Source of the DNA: Muribaculaceae bacterium
GTDB taxonomy: Bacteria > Bacteroidota > Bacteroidia > Bacteroidales > Muribaculaceae
DNA: 5,164 bases
Direction of reading: 5' to 3'
NCBI GenBank assembly: GCA_022511505.1
Contig: JAFLTK010000086.1
Span: forward strand, 1-5,164
Shown: piece after piece, positions 1-5,164 of the stretch
How the letters are laid out: each line of letters opens with the position of its first letter
Position numbering within the stretch: the stretch's first letter is position 1
Position numbers and translations under genes: made by a program
The notes under the pieces: model-generated
What the model was told of the DNA's origin: nothing
What the model saw: the letters and a program-made list of their open reading frames with translations, nothing else
Database searches by the model: none

Positions 1-717
1 GAAGGCGAGGCAACCCTTGGCGACAAAAAGTTACCCATCTATGCCGACGGCTATACCGTCACCATCCCCTACAGCGGTTTGGAACTCAACACCGAGTACA
101 CGCTGACCATCCCGGCGCGACTGATTGGCAACGCCAACGGTGGCAACGACGAGTTGACCTACACGTTCCGCACTACAGCTATTCCCAACCTGCTGTTTTA
201 CAGCGATTTTAACATATTCCCCCGCGAATATTTCGACGCCTACTACTATATTCCCGACAACGAGAATATCATTGCCAAGAGTTCGACCGATGTCACAGAG
301 GTCGTTGGTCCGATTACATTCTACAGCGGTACAAAGGGCCGCGTTGTTGCACTGAAAGGCAACGTCAACGGTGCCACTACCGATGTTGACTATGGTCCTC
401 ATACCGACGATGACTTTGGCGCCTCCAACCGTGCCGTGCAGCTGCTCGACGGCGGCCGCGGTCTCTATGTCGAGTTTCCCGAACTCGAGGGTCCGCTCAA
501 CGTGACCATGTTCCTCTGTAGCGCCGACGGCAAAGCCGGCACCGTACTTGTGACCGATGAGACCGGTGACAAAGACCGTCCCGTGGCCACCATCGAAATG
601 CCCGCCGCAAAGCGCATGAAGAAAATTGAGTTTACCTACCCCTACAAAGGCACCGTGGCCCTGCGACTCTATAACGAAACTCTTAAACTCGACATCAACG
701 ACATCTTCATCAGCAAA
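1..717 (+). repeat. Protein-level repeat unit 1 (truncated Ig-like domain + beta-rich domain A)
   Basis: First copy of the two-domain unit. The Ig-like part is cut by the window edge. Domain A begins LLFYSDFNIFP (residues 64-74), carries FYSGTKGRVVAL (107-118) and NRAVQLLDGG (143-152), then LYVEFPELEGP (155-165), and closes with ALRLYNE and DINDIFISK (220-239). Each of these blocks has a counterpart at the same relative place in unit 2. The copies are well diverged, so this is an old domain duplication rather than a recent DNA repeat. Confidence 0.85.
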
Positions 718-1719
718 GCCGAGGGCGAGGGCGAGGAGAAACCGGGACCGATGGACGATGTTGACGCACCAGTAGTAAAAACGACCTATCCCAACAACCA
801 ACCCTACGCCGGAGTTGAAGGTAAGGTCATCGTGACCTACAACGAGCCGGTATTTTTCGGCGGCAAGGCTACAATCGACGGTCGTGAACTCGACATTACA
901 ACCGACGGTGCTACAGCCATTGTTGAATATGCCGGGCTGGAGAACGGCAAGACCTACACCGCCGTTATTCCCGCCGCCGCCGATGAGGCCGGCAACGTTG
1001 GCGAGCCTGTGGAGGTCACCTTCACCACTATCGATGCCAAATATCTCTATTTCACTGACTTTGCCAACTTCCCCGTGGGCTACTACGAGAAGTTTAACGA
1101 CATCCCCAATGACGTTGTCGACAACAAGGACATCCTTACCATCAGCGAAGACAAGACTGCAACCAACCAGACCGTAGAAGTTGGCGGCATCACCTACTTC
1201 AGCGGTACAGCCGGCCGCATCGTGGCCATGGGTAAGAGCAATCTCCTTGACCCCGCCAACGAGGAGAGCGCCGGTGCCAGCCAGCGTTGCATTCAGGTCA
1301 AGGGTGGCAACAACCAGCTCTATCTTGAGCTCCCCGAGGTCACCGGTCCCTGCAAGATGACATTCTGGGTAGGTAACTCTCCCGCCGAGGTTGGCCGTCT
1401 AAGCGTTCGCAACGCTGCCGGCGCCGAGGTCACAACAGTCGCCGACCTGTCGTTTGGAGCCGAGAAAGTTATCACCAAATATGTTGTCGAATATGCCGAG
1501 GCTTCTCCCGTTCGTTTCCGCCTCTACAACCTTGACAATCAGTTCAACATTCACGACATTATCGTCGAGAAAGTCGACGAAAGCGGTGTTGAAACAATCA
1601 GCATAGACGCTACCGAGGCCGTTTACTACAACCTGCAAGGTGTTCGCGTGGCAAATCCCGCCGGCGGTATCTATATCCGCGTCAGCGGCGACAAGGCCAC
1701 CAAGGTTTACGTCAAGTAA
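1..1719 (+). CDS. Modular exported protein with repeated Ig-like and beta-rich domains, C-terminal part (5' end outside window)
   Basis: The frame is open from base 1 to a TAA at 1717-1719, giving 572 residues of a longer protein; the start and any signal peptide lie upstream. Visible order: end of an Ig-like domain (about 1-59, closing in LTYTFRTT), beta-rich domain A (64-239), acidic Gly/Glu linker (240-254), a complete SbsA-like Ig domain (255-343, ending VEVTFTT), beta-rich domain B (348-524), and a tail (530-572) containing YYNLQGVRV and GGIYIRV and ending KVYVK. Ig-like domains of this kind are usually spacers in surface proteins. The tail resembles the short C-terminal sorting-type domains of Bacteroidales secreted proteins, so export to the cell surface is inferred. 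No catalytic motif is visible in this part; an enzyme or adhesin domain could lie upstream. I do not recognise the family of domains A and B. It is convergent with the antiporter gene and ends before a shared hairpin. The reading frame is certain; the function is not. Confidence 0.88.
   Translation, partial: EGEATLGDKKLPIYADGYTVTIPYSGLELNTEYTLTIPARLIGNANGGNDELTYTFRTTAIPNLLFYSDFNIFPREYFDAYYYIPDNENIIAKSSTDVTEVVGPITFYSGTKGRVVALKGNVNGATTDVDYGPHTDDDFGASNRAVQLLDGGRGLYVEFPELEGPLNVTMFLCSADGKAGTVLVTDETGDKDRPVATIEMPAAKRMKKIEFTYPYKGTVALRLYNETLKLDINDIFISKAEGEGEEKPGPMDDVDAPVVKTTYPNNQPYAGVEGKVIVTYNEPVFFGGKATIDGRELDITTDGATAIVEYAGLENGKTYTAVIPAAADEAGNVGEPVEVTFTTIDAKYLYFTDFANFPVGYYEKFNDIPNDVVDNKDILTISEDKTATNQTVEVGGITYFSGTAGRIVAMGKSNLLDPANEESAGASQRCIQVKGGNNQLYLELPEVTGPCKMTFWVGNSPAEVGRLSVRNAAGAEVTTVADLSFGAEKVITKYVVEYAEASPVRFRLYNLDNQFNIHDIIVEKVDESGVETISIDATEAVYYNLQGVRVANPAGGIYIRVSGDKATKVYVK
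763..1572 (+). repeat. Protein-level repeat unit 2 (complete Ig-like domain + beta-rich domain B)
   Basis: Second copy. The Ig-like domain (residues 255-343) shows the SbsA-type pattern: PVVKTTYPNN opening, VIVTYNEPV, then LENGKTYTAVIP, DEAGNVGEP and a closing FTT strand. Domain B follows directly: YLYFTDFANFP (348-358), YFSGTAGRIVAM (399-410), QRCIQVKGG (428-436), LYLELPEVTGP (440-450), FRLYNLD and NIHDIIVEK (506-524). These match the blocks of domain A in order and spacing. Domain B has two Cys (430, 451), whereas domain A has a single Cys (173) at a non-equivalent place, so a conserved disulfide is unlikely. Confidence 0.85.
1588..1716 (+). other. C-terminal sorting-type tail of the surface protein
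   Basis: The last 43 residues (530-572) form a short separate segment after domain B. It runs from a VETISID linker into AVYYNLQGVRV, then ANPAGGIYIRV, and ends KATKVYVK. The layout (YNLQG, short loop, GIYI, terminal basic KVxVK strand) is the one seen at the C-terminus of many Bacteroidales secreted proteins and resembles the type IX secretion C-terminal domain, though shorter than classical ones. Use of type IX secretion here is inferred; the transport genes are not in this window. Confidence 0.65.
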
Positions 1720-1743
1720 CATCCTCTGATACAACAATATAGC

Positions 1744-1780
1744 GAGCGGGCGCATCTGATAATCGGATGCGCCCGCTCTT
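1744..1780. terminator. Bidirectional intrinsic terminator-like hairpin between convergent genes
   Basis: A perfect 13-bp GC-rich stem has arms GAGCGGGCGCATC (1744-1756) and GATGCGCCCGCTC (1766-1778) around a 9-nt loop. It lies 24 bp after the surface-protein stop and 14 bp before the end of the convergent antiporter gene. The 3' tract is weak on the plus strand (TTGT) and only moderately T-rich on the minus strand (GCTATATTGTTG). Its position between two convergent stops supports a role in ending both transcripts. Confidence 0.8.
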
Positions 1781-1792
1781 GTACAAGAATGG

Positions 1793-2764
1793 TTATTGTG
1801 CTTGGAGGACGAGGTAGGAGATGTAGGCGAGGTAGCAGAGGAACAGAAAGACTCCCTCGGGGCGGGTGATGGTCTTGTTGCGGAAGAAACGACCGAAAAG
1901 CCAAAACAGGAAGCATGCGCCGGTCATTACGCCCAAGTCAAGCAGACCGATGTTGCCAAAAGGCAACGGATTGACGACACCGGCACAACCGAGCACCAGG
2001 AATATGTTAAAAATGTTGCTGCCTATAACATTGCCGAGCGCCAGACCGGGTTTACCCTTGACGGCGGCGGTTATCGACGTGGCAAGTTCGGGAAGCGACG
2101 TGCCGGCGGCAACGATTGTCAGACCGATAATTGCCTCACTTACACCCATGGCGGCCGCGATGCCCGACGCGCCGGCAACAAAGCGGTCGCCACCGATAAT
2201 CAATCCGGCGAGGCCAATGACAATCCACAACAATGACTTCCACAATGGCATTGTCTTAACTTCACCATTATCAGGCACTTCATCGGGTGATGCCGAAGCG
2301 GCCTGTGCAAACGTATAGCGCATGAAGATGGCAAAGAAGAGAAGAAGAAGAATGCCGTCGACACGCGTCAGCACATTAGCGGTCGCTCCATCGAGTATCT
2401 TGCCACAGCCGATTGCAAGCAACGCGAGTGCCGAAAGAAACACCAGCGGGATATCATTGGTCAGGATATTTCGGTCAACCTTTATCGGGCGTACCAACGA
2501 CGTCAAACCTATGATTACAAAAACATTGAATATGTTGCTACCAACTACGTTACCTATCGCCAACTCGGCACTACCGTCGAGCGACGACACTATCGAGATG
2601 ACCAGTTCGGGAGCCGATGTGCCAAATGCTACTACCGTCAGACCAATAACAAGGTTACTGACGCCCCAACGTTTTGCAACAGCAGCCGAGCCGTCGGTCA
2701 ACAAGTTGGCGCCGACAAGGATAAACACCAGTCCGCCAACAAGATACAAGATATCAAGAATCAT
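1793..2764 (-). CDS. yrbG: Calcium/sodium antiporter, YrbG/CaCA family
   Basis: Inner-membrane cation exchanger of the CaCA superfamily, expected to extrude Ca2+ in exchange for Na+. The 323 residues fit the family length and a ten-helix, two-fold inverted repeat plan. Alpha-1 repeat: IGLTVVAFGTSAPEL (residues 40-54) and GNVVGSNIFN (71-80). Alpha-2 repeat: IGLTIVAAGTSLPEL (213-227) and GNVIGSNIFN (244-253). The ion-binding acidic residues should be Glu53 and Glu226 within the two GTSxPE motifs. The position that is Asp in the archaeal NCX_Mj alpha-2 repeat is Asn253 here, as in E. coli YrbG. An acidic loop (about 155-170) joins the halves. The ATG at 2762-2764 gives a full first helix. It lies 44 bp after patB in the same direction, so co-transcription is likely, with a hairpin ending 9 nt before the start. 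The symbol is at family level; the physiological ion is not proven by sequence. Confidence 0.94.
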   Translation of the reverse strand: MILDILYLVGGLVFILVGANLLTDGSAAVAKRWGVSNLVIGLTVVAFGTSAPELVISIVSSLDGSAELAIGNVVGSNIFNVFVIIGLTSLVRPIKVDRNILTNDIPLVFLSALALLAIGCGKILDGATANVLTRVDGILLLLFFAIFMRYTFAQAASASPDEVPDNGEVKTMPLWKSLLWIVIGLAGLIIGGDRFVAGASGIAAAMGVSEAIIGLTIVAAGTSLPELATSITAAVKGKPGLALGNVIGSNIFNIFLVLGCAGVVNPLPFGNIGLLDLGVMTGACFLFWLFGRFFRNKTITRPEGVFLFLCYLAYISYLVLQAQ

Positions 2765-2773
2765 CTGCTTTCA

Positions 2774-2799
2774 TTCAACTTTTGCCGCCAAAAGTTGAA
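2774..2799 (-). promoter_or_regulatory. Intercistronic hairpin directly upstream of the antiporter start
   Basis: An 11-bp perfect inverted repeat, TTCAACTTTTG and CAAAAGTTGAA, encloses a 4-nt loop (2785-2788). In the patB-antiporter transcript it would fold 9 nt before the antiporter ATG, in the ribosome-loading region. No U-tract follows on either strand, so a classical terminator is unlikely. It could modulate translation or stabilise an mRNA end. The structure is clear from sequence; the role is inferred. Confidence 0.55.
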
Positions 2800-2825
2800 G
2801 TTTAAAGGTTAAAGTTTACAGTTTA
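2792..2825. repeat. Short imperfect heptad repeat array at the 3' end of patB
   Basis: On the plus strand there are four consecutive 7-nt units: AAGTTTA (2798-2804), AAGGTTA (2805-2811), AAGTTTA (2812-2818) and CAGTTTA (2819-2825). A shortened unit AAGTTG (2792-2797) precedes them. The array runs over the patB stop codon and its last few codons, and its first units form one arm of the adjacent hairpin. It could be a drifting microrepeat that has extended the patB C-terminus. Confidence 0.6.
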
Positions 2826-4026
2826 ACGGATTGGCGACTTTCTTGACGGCGTTGACGATGCGCTCGACCGAGTCAAGGACGACTTGGCGCGGAGAGGCGA
2901 CATTGAGGCGCATGAAGCCGCGACCTTCGGTGCCAAACATTTCACCGTCGTTAAGCGCCAGCCCGGCATGGTTGATAATCATATCCACGAGGTCCTGCTG
3001 CTCGCGGCCAAGGCGCGTGAAGTCGAGCCAGCCGAGGAACGACGCGTCGGGGCGCATCGAGCGCACGTCACGTTCGGCGAACTCCTCGCCGAGCATTTTC
3101 TCGACGGCGATAAAATTGTCTTGCAAGTAGTTAATCAATTCGTCAAGCCAGTCCTCGGCCTCGTTATAGGCAGCCTCGGTAGCGACCATAGCGAGCAACA
3201 TCGGGTCAGAGAACTCATTAGCCTCCATCCAGCGATAGAAACCGTCGCGCAGTGCCGGACTCTTAACCACCATCCACGAACTGACGAGGCCAGGGATGTT
3301 GAACGTCTTTGACGGGGCCGCGAGCATGATACCGACGGCACGCGCGTCGTCGCTGACGCTCAAGAAGGGGATGTGCTTCATGCCCCAAAGCATCAGGTCG
3401 CCATGAATCTCATCGCTGACAACGACAACCCCATGGCGACGAGCCATCGCGGCAACGGCGGCGAGCGTCTCGGCGTCCCATTGGATGCCCGAAGGGTTAT
3501 GCGGGTTGCAAAGCACCATCATCGTCACTGTCGGGTCGGCCATCTGCTGCTCCAACAATGTCAGGTCCATGCTATAGCGGTGGGTCGACACATCAAGCAC
3601 GAGGGGGTTGACAACCGCTCGGCGCTGGTTTCCCTCAATCACCATTTTAAACGGGTGGTAAACAGGCGGTTGAATGATAACACCTTCGCCGGGACGCGTG
3701 AAATAGTTGACAGCGTATGCGATACCGCGCACGACGCCCGGGATGAAACAAACCTCGTCGCGATTAAAGGCGAGGCCGTGACGACGGTCGGCCCACGTGA
3801 TGATTGAGCGGAAATAGGACTCGGAAATCGAGGGATAACCCAAAATAGGGTGTGTCAACCTCTCGGTCAGAGCCTGCAAGATAGCCGGAGCGACAGCAAA
3901 GTCCATGTCGGCAATCCACATGGGACGAATGTCATCGCGTCCAAAGCGTTCGCCGAGAGCGTCTACTTTCAGGCAACCGGTGCCTCGGCGCTCGATGACG
4001 GTGTCAAAGTCGTAGTGATAGGTCAT
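2809..4026 (-). CDS. patB: MalY/PatB-family PLP-dependent C-S lyase (cystathionine beta-lyase-like) / aminotransferase
   Basis: Cytosolic fold-type I PLP enzyme. MalY/PatB members cleave cystathionine or cysteine to pyruvate, ammonia and a thiol or sulfide, and some act as aminotransferases. Visible family marks: the N-terminal IRPMWIADMDF (residues 33-43), which is characteristic of MalY/PatB; PGVVRGIAYAV (96-106); QPPVYHPF (119-126); CNPHNPSG (173-180); VSDEIHGDL (203-211), with Asp205 expected to contact the PLP pyridine nitrogen; APSKTFNIPGL (237-247), with Lys240 as the Schiff-base lysine; and FMRLN (371-375), with Arg373 expected to bind the substrate carboxylate. The length of 405 is slightly above the usual figure of about 390, and the extra residues are at the C-terminus over a heptad repeat. 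The ATG at 4024-4026 gives the normal family N-terminus. A promoter-like site lies about 40 bp upstream and the antiporter gene follows 44 bp downstream. Substrate cannot be fixed from sequence; methionine or cysteine sulfur metabolism is the likely setting. Confidence 0.93.
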   Translation of the reverse strand: MTYHYDFDTVIERRGTGCLKVDALGERFGRDDIRPMWIADMDFAVAPAILQALTERLTHPILGYPSISESYFRSIITWADRRHGLAFNRDEVCFIPGVVRGIAYAVNYFTRPGEGVIIQPPVYHPFKMVIEGNQRRAVVNPLVLDVSTHRYSMDLTLLEQQMADPTVTMMVLCNPHNPSGIQWDAETLAAVAAMARRHGVVVVSDEIHGDLMLWGMKHIPFLSVSDDARAVGIMLAAPSKTFNIPGLVSSWMVVKSPALRDGFYRWMEANEFSDPMLLAMVATEAAYNEAEDWLDELINYLQDNFIAVEKMLGEEFAERDVRSMRPDASFLGWLDFTRLGREQQDLVDMIINHAGLALNDGEMFGTEGRGFMRLNVASPRQVVLDSVERIVNAVKKVANPLNCKL

Positions 4027-4068
4027 TTATGAAAATTGTGATTTAAAGCAGTGGTTTTATTTGCATCG

Positions 4069-4103
4069 CGAAGATAGCAAAAATTCGCGTGATACGCCAC
4101 AAA
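4069..4103 (-). promoter_or_regulatory. Putative Bacteroidetes-type sigma promoter for patB-antiporter
   Basis: Reading the minus strand, TATCTTCG (4076-4069) matches the Bacteroidetes -7 consensus TAnnTTTG except for one base. A TTTG (4103-4100) stands upstream as a possible -33 element. The 23-nt spacing is slightly longer than the usual 19-21, which lowers confidence. A start near 4063 would leave a leader of about 35 nt without a Shine-Dalgarno sequence. A 6-bp dyad overlaps the -7 element. Confidence 0.5.
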
Positions 4104-4119
4104 ATCACAAAATAAACCG

Positions 4120-4842
4120 CTAAAGGAAAGCGACTTCTTTGAAGTAGTAGTGGCGAAGGTGGCCGGCGGCATCTTTAAGCGCGAGGCGGCCGTCGTCCTC
4201 GACATGGTCGATGGCGGCAGTGAAGATTTCGCCGGTCGCGGTGTCATGGAATGGGCGCATCACGCCGATTTGCCACAGGCGGCGATGATACTCGAAACTG
4301 AAGGCAGTGGCCCCGTCGATGCCACCCACAAGCTTCAATACCCTATCGGCAATTCCTGCGGCGATAGCCCCGGCATCAAGTGTATGACCCAAAATTTGGG
4401 CCAAAGATACCGGATTCGGAGCAGGGCTAAGAAATTCCATTTGATTGACATTCAGCCCGATACCAATAACCGTGTGTTTCAGTTCGGTTCCACTGATGGA
4501 ATTTTCTATAAGGATGCCGGCAATCTTTTTGTCGTCGATATAGATGTCGTTAGGCCACTTGATTAAAGCAGATTTATCGAAAGGTAGAAGCGGGGTGAGA
4601 ATATCGCAGACCGCAATGGCGACCGCGCGCGAAACGGCAAATTGCTCGGCGGGTCGCACGTGTTTCAACCTCAAAAGGATCGACATGGTGATATTCTTCC
4701 CCGGTTCAGACTCCCAGGTGTTGCCACGCTGGCCGCGGCCGGCAGTTTGGTTGTCGGCGGTCAGGTAAACCGGTGCCTCGTCGACATATTTGAGAATCTC
4801 CTGATTTGTAGAGGTTACAGTCTCGAGGTGTATATGCTTCAT
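4120..4842 (-). CDS. birA: Biotin--[biotin carboxyl carrier protein] ligase, monofunctional (no HTH domain)
   Basis: Activates biotin with ATP to biotinyl-5'-AMP and attaches it to the acceptor lysine of carrier proteins such as acetyl-CoA or other acyl-CoA carboxylase subunits; cytosolic. The 240 residues show the catalytic core directly at the N-terminus: TVTSTNQEI (8-16), the biotin/adenylate loop AGRGQRGNTW (34-43), IKWPNDIYID (94-103) with Lys95, KKIAGILIE (105-113), and GIGLNVNQ (127-134). A small C-terminal beta domain (about 195-240) ends in HYYFKEVAFL. There is no winged-helix DNA-binding domain, so unlike E. coli BirA it should not be a repressor. I chose ATG 4842-4840 because homology begins at MKHIHLETV; an upstream in-frame ATG at 4893 would add 17 unrelated residues and overlap tsaE. 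It lies 10 bp after tsaE and the spacer CTGCCCCGCA has no ribosome-binding motif, so translation may be coupled. Confidence 0.95.
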   Translation of the reverse strand: MKHIHLETVTSTNQEILKYVDEAPVYLTADNQTAGRGQRGNTWESEPGKNITMSILLRLKHVRPAEQFAVSRAVAIAVCDILTPLLPFDKSALIKWPNDIYIDDKKIAGILIENSISGTELKHTVIGIGLNVNQMEFLSPAPNPVSLAQILGHTLDAGAIAAGIADRVLKLVGGIDGATAFSFEYHRRLWQIGVMRPFHDTATGEIFTAAIDHVEDDGRLALKDAAGHLRHYYFKEVAFL

Positions 4843-4852
4843 TGCGGGGCAG

Positions 4853-5164
4853 TTAGTCGGGGGTGACGACAATGAGTGTTCGCGTGTCGTCATCGTTGAC
4901 GGTAATTTTGACTACAACGGTATCGTCGGGCAACAACGGCTCAATGCGTTCGGGCCATTCGAGCAGGCAGAGCGCTCCAGAGTCAAAGTAGTCCTCAATA
5001 CCAAGGTCAAGCGCCTCGTCGACTGACTCGATGCGATACAGGTCAAAGTGGTAGATGAGTTCGGCGGTTGTCGACGAGCGATATTCGTTGATGATTGCAA
5101 ACGTAGGCGAACCGGTCTCATCGGGTTCTACACCCAACGTACCCGCGAGCGCGTTGATGAACGT
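4853..5164 (-). CDS. tsaE: tRNA threonylcarbamoyladenosine biosynthesis protein TsaE (YjeE), N-terminus outside window
   Basis: P-loop ATPase that works with TsaB, TsaC and TsaD to make the t6A37 modification on ANN-decoding tRNAs; cytosolic and usually essential. The frame is open from the window edge at 5164 to a TAA at 4855-4853, giving 103 residues. It opens with TFINALAGTLGV, the helix that normally follows the Walker A GKT, so the P-loop and roughly the first 35-40 residues lie just outside. Visible family marks are SPTFAIINEY (19-28, switch region), the HFDLYRI block (39-45), DLGIEDYF (53-60) and the CLLEWPERI motif (66-74, Walker B-like strand plus WPE). It ends in a beta strand at about 82-101. 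The in-frame TTG at 5135 is an internal codon, not a start, because conserved sequence continues upstream of it. It is followed by birA after 10 bp, indicating a shared transcript. Confidence 0.95.
   Translation of the reverse strand, partial: TFINALAGTLGVEPDETGSPTFAIINEYRSSTTAELIYHFDLYRIESVDEALDLGIEDYFDSGALCLLEWPERIEPLLPDDTVVVKITVNDDDTRTLIVVTPD

Noticed and set aside
240..300. Possible DNA-level tandem repeat corresponding to the duplicated protein domains
   Set aside because: The two copies match only in protein motifs; the nucleotide sequences at 190-717 and 1042-1572 are too diverged for a recent duplication or recombination repeat.
31..801. Long minus-strand open frame (256 codons) antisense to the surface protein
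   Set aside because: It lies wholly opposite a frame with clear Ig-like and repeated domains, and its translation shows no recognisable family. It is a shadow of codon bias on the coding strand.
1796..2318. Plus-strand open frames opposite the antiporter gene
   Set aside because: The minus-strand frame has both alpha-repeat motifs of the CaCA family, and the plus-strand translations show no recognisable domain.
2774..2799. Hairpin as an intrinsic terminator after patB
   Set aside because: There is no U-tract after the stem on either strand, the stem is AT-rich, and the next gene starts 9 nt later in the same direction.
4843..4893. N-terminal extension of BirA from the ATG at 4893
   Set aside because: It would add 17 residues without homology and overlap the tsaE coding region by 41 bp. 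The ligase core starts at the ATG at 4842.
5135..5137. TTG as the start of TsaE
   Set aside because: The frame stays open to the window edge and reads TFINALAGT, the conserved helix after the Walker A motif, so the true start is outside the window.

Overview
This window looks like ordinary chromosome from a gut-type member of Bacteroidales, possibly Muribaculaceae or a Prevotella-like relative. That is an inference from several signs: a C-terminal tail of the YYNLQGVRV...GIYI type, a Bacteroidetes-style promoter (TATCTTCG preceded by TTTG), no Shine-Dalgarno sequences, and a biotin ligase without a DNA-binding domain. Base composition is moderate throughout, and I see no insertion sequence, integrase, CRISPR array, rRNA or tRNA.

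Layout. Positions 1-1719 (+) hold the 3' part of a large modular exported protein. It contains two copies of an [Ig-like + beta-rich domain] unit and ends in a short sorting-type tail. A perfect 13-bp hairpin at 1744-1778 separates it from four genes on the minus strand. In transcription order these are tsaE (5164-4853, N-terminus outside the window), birA (4842-4120), a MalY/PatB-type PLP enzyme (4026-2809) and a YrbG-type Na+/Ca2+ antiporter (2764-1793).

How the genes relate. tsaE and birA lie 10 bp apart and are surely co-transcribed; one serves tRNA t6A modification and the other protein biotinylation. A 93-bp gap containing a plausible promoter starts what looks like a second unit, patB-antiporter. 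The 44-bp gap inside that unit carries a strong hairpin just before the antiporter start, overlapping a short array of 7-nt repeats. The metabolic genes have no obvious shared pathway; this is housekeeping clustering. The surface protein is an independent convergent unit.

No new multi-gene system is apparent. The parts most worth a second look are the duplicated beta-rich module of unknown function in the surface protein, the heptad/hairpin element between patB and the antiporter, and the dyad over the patB promoter.
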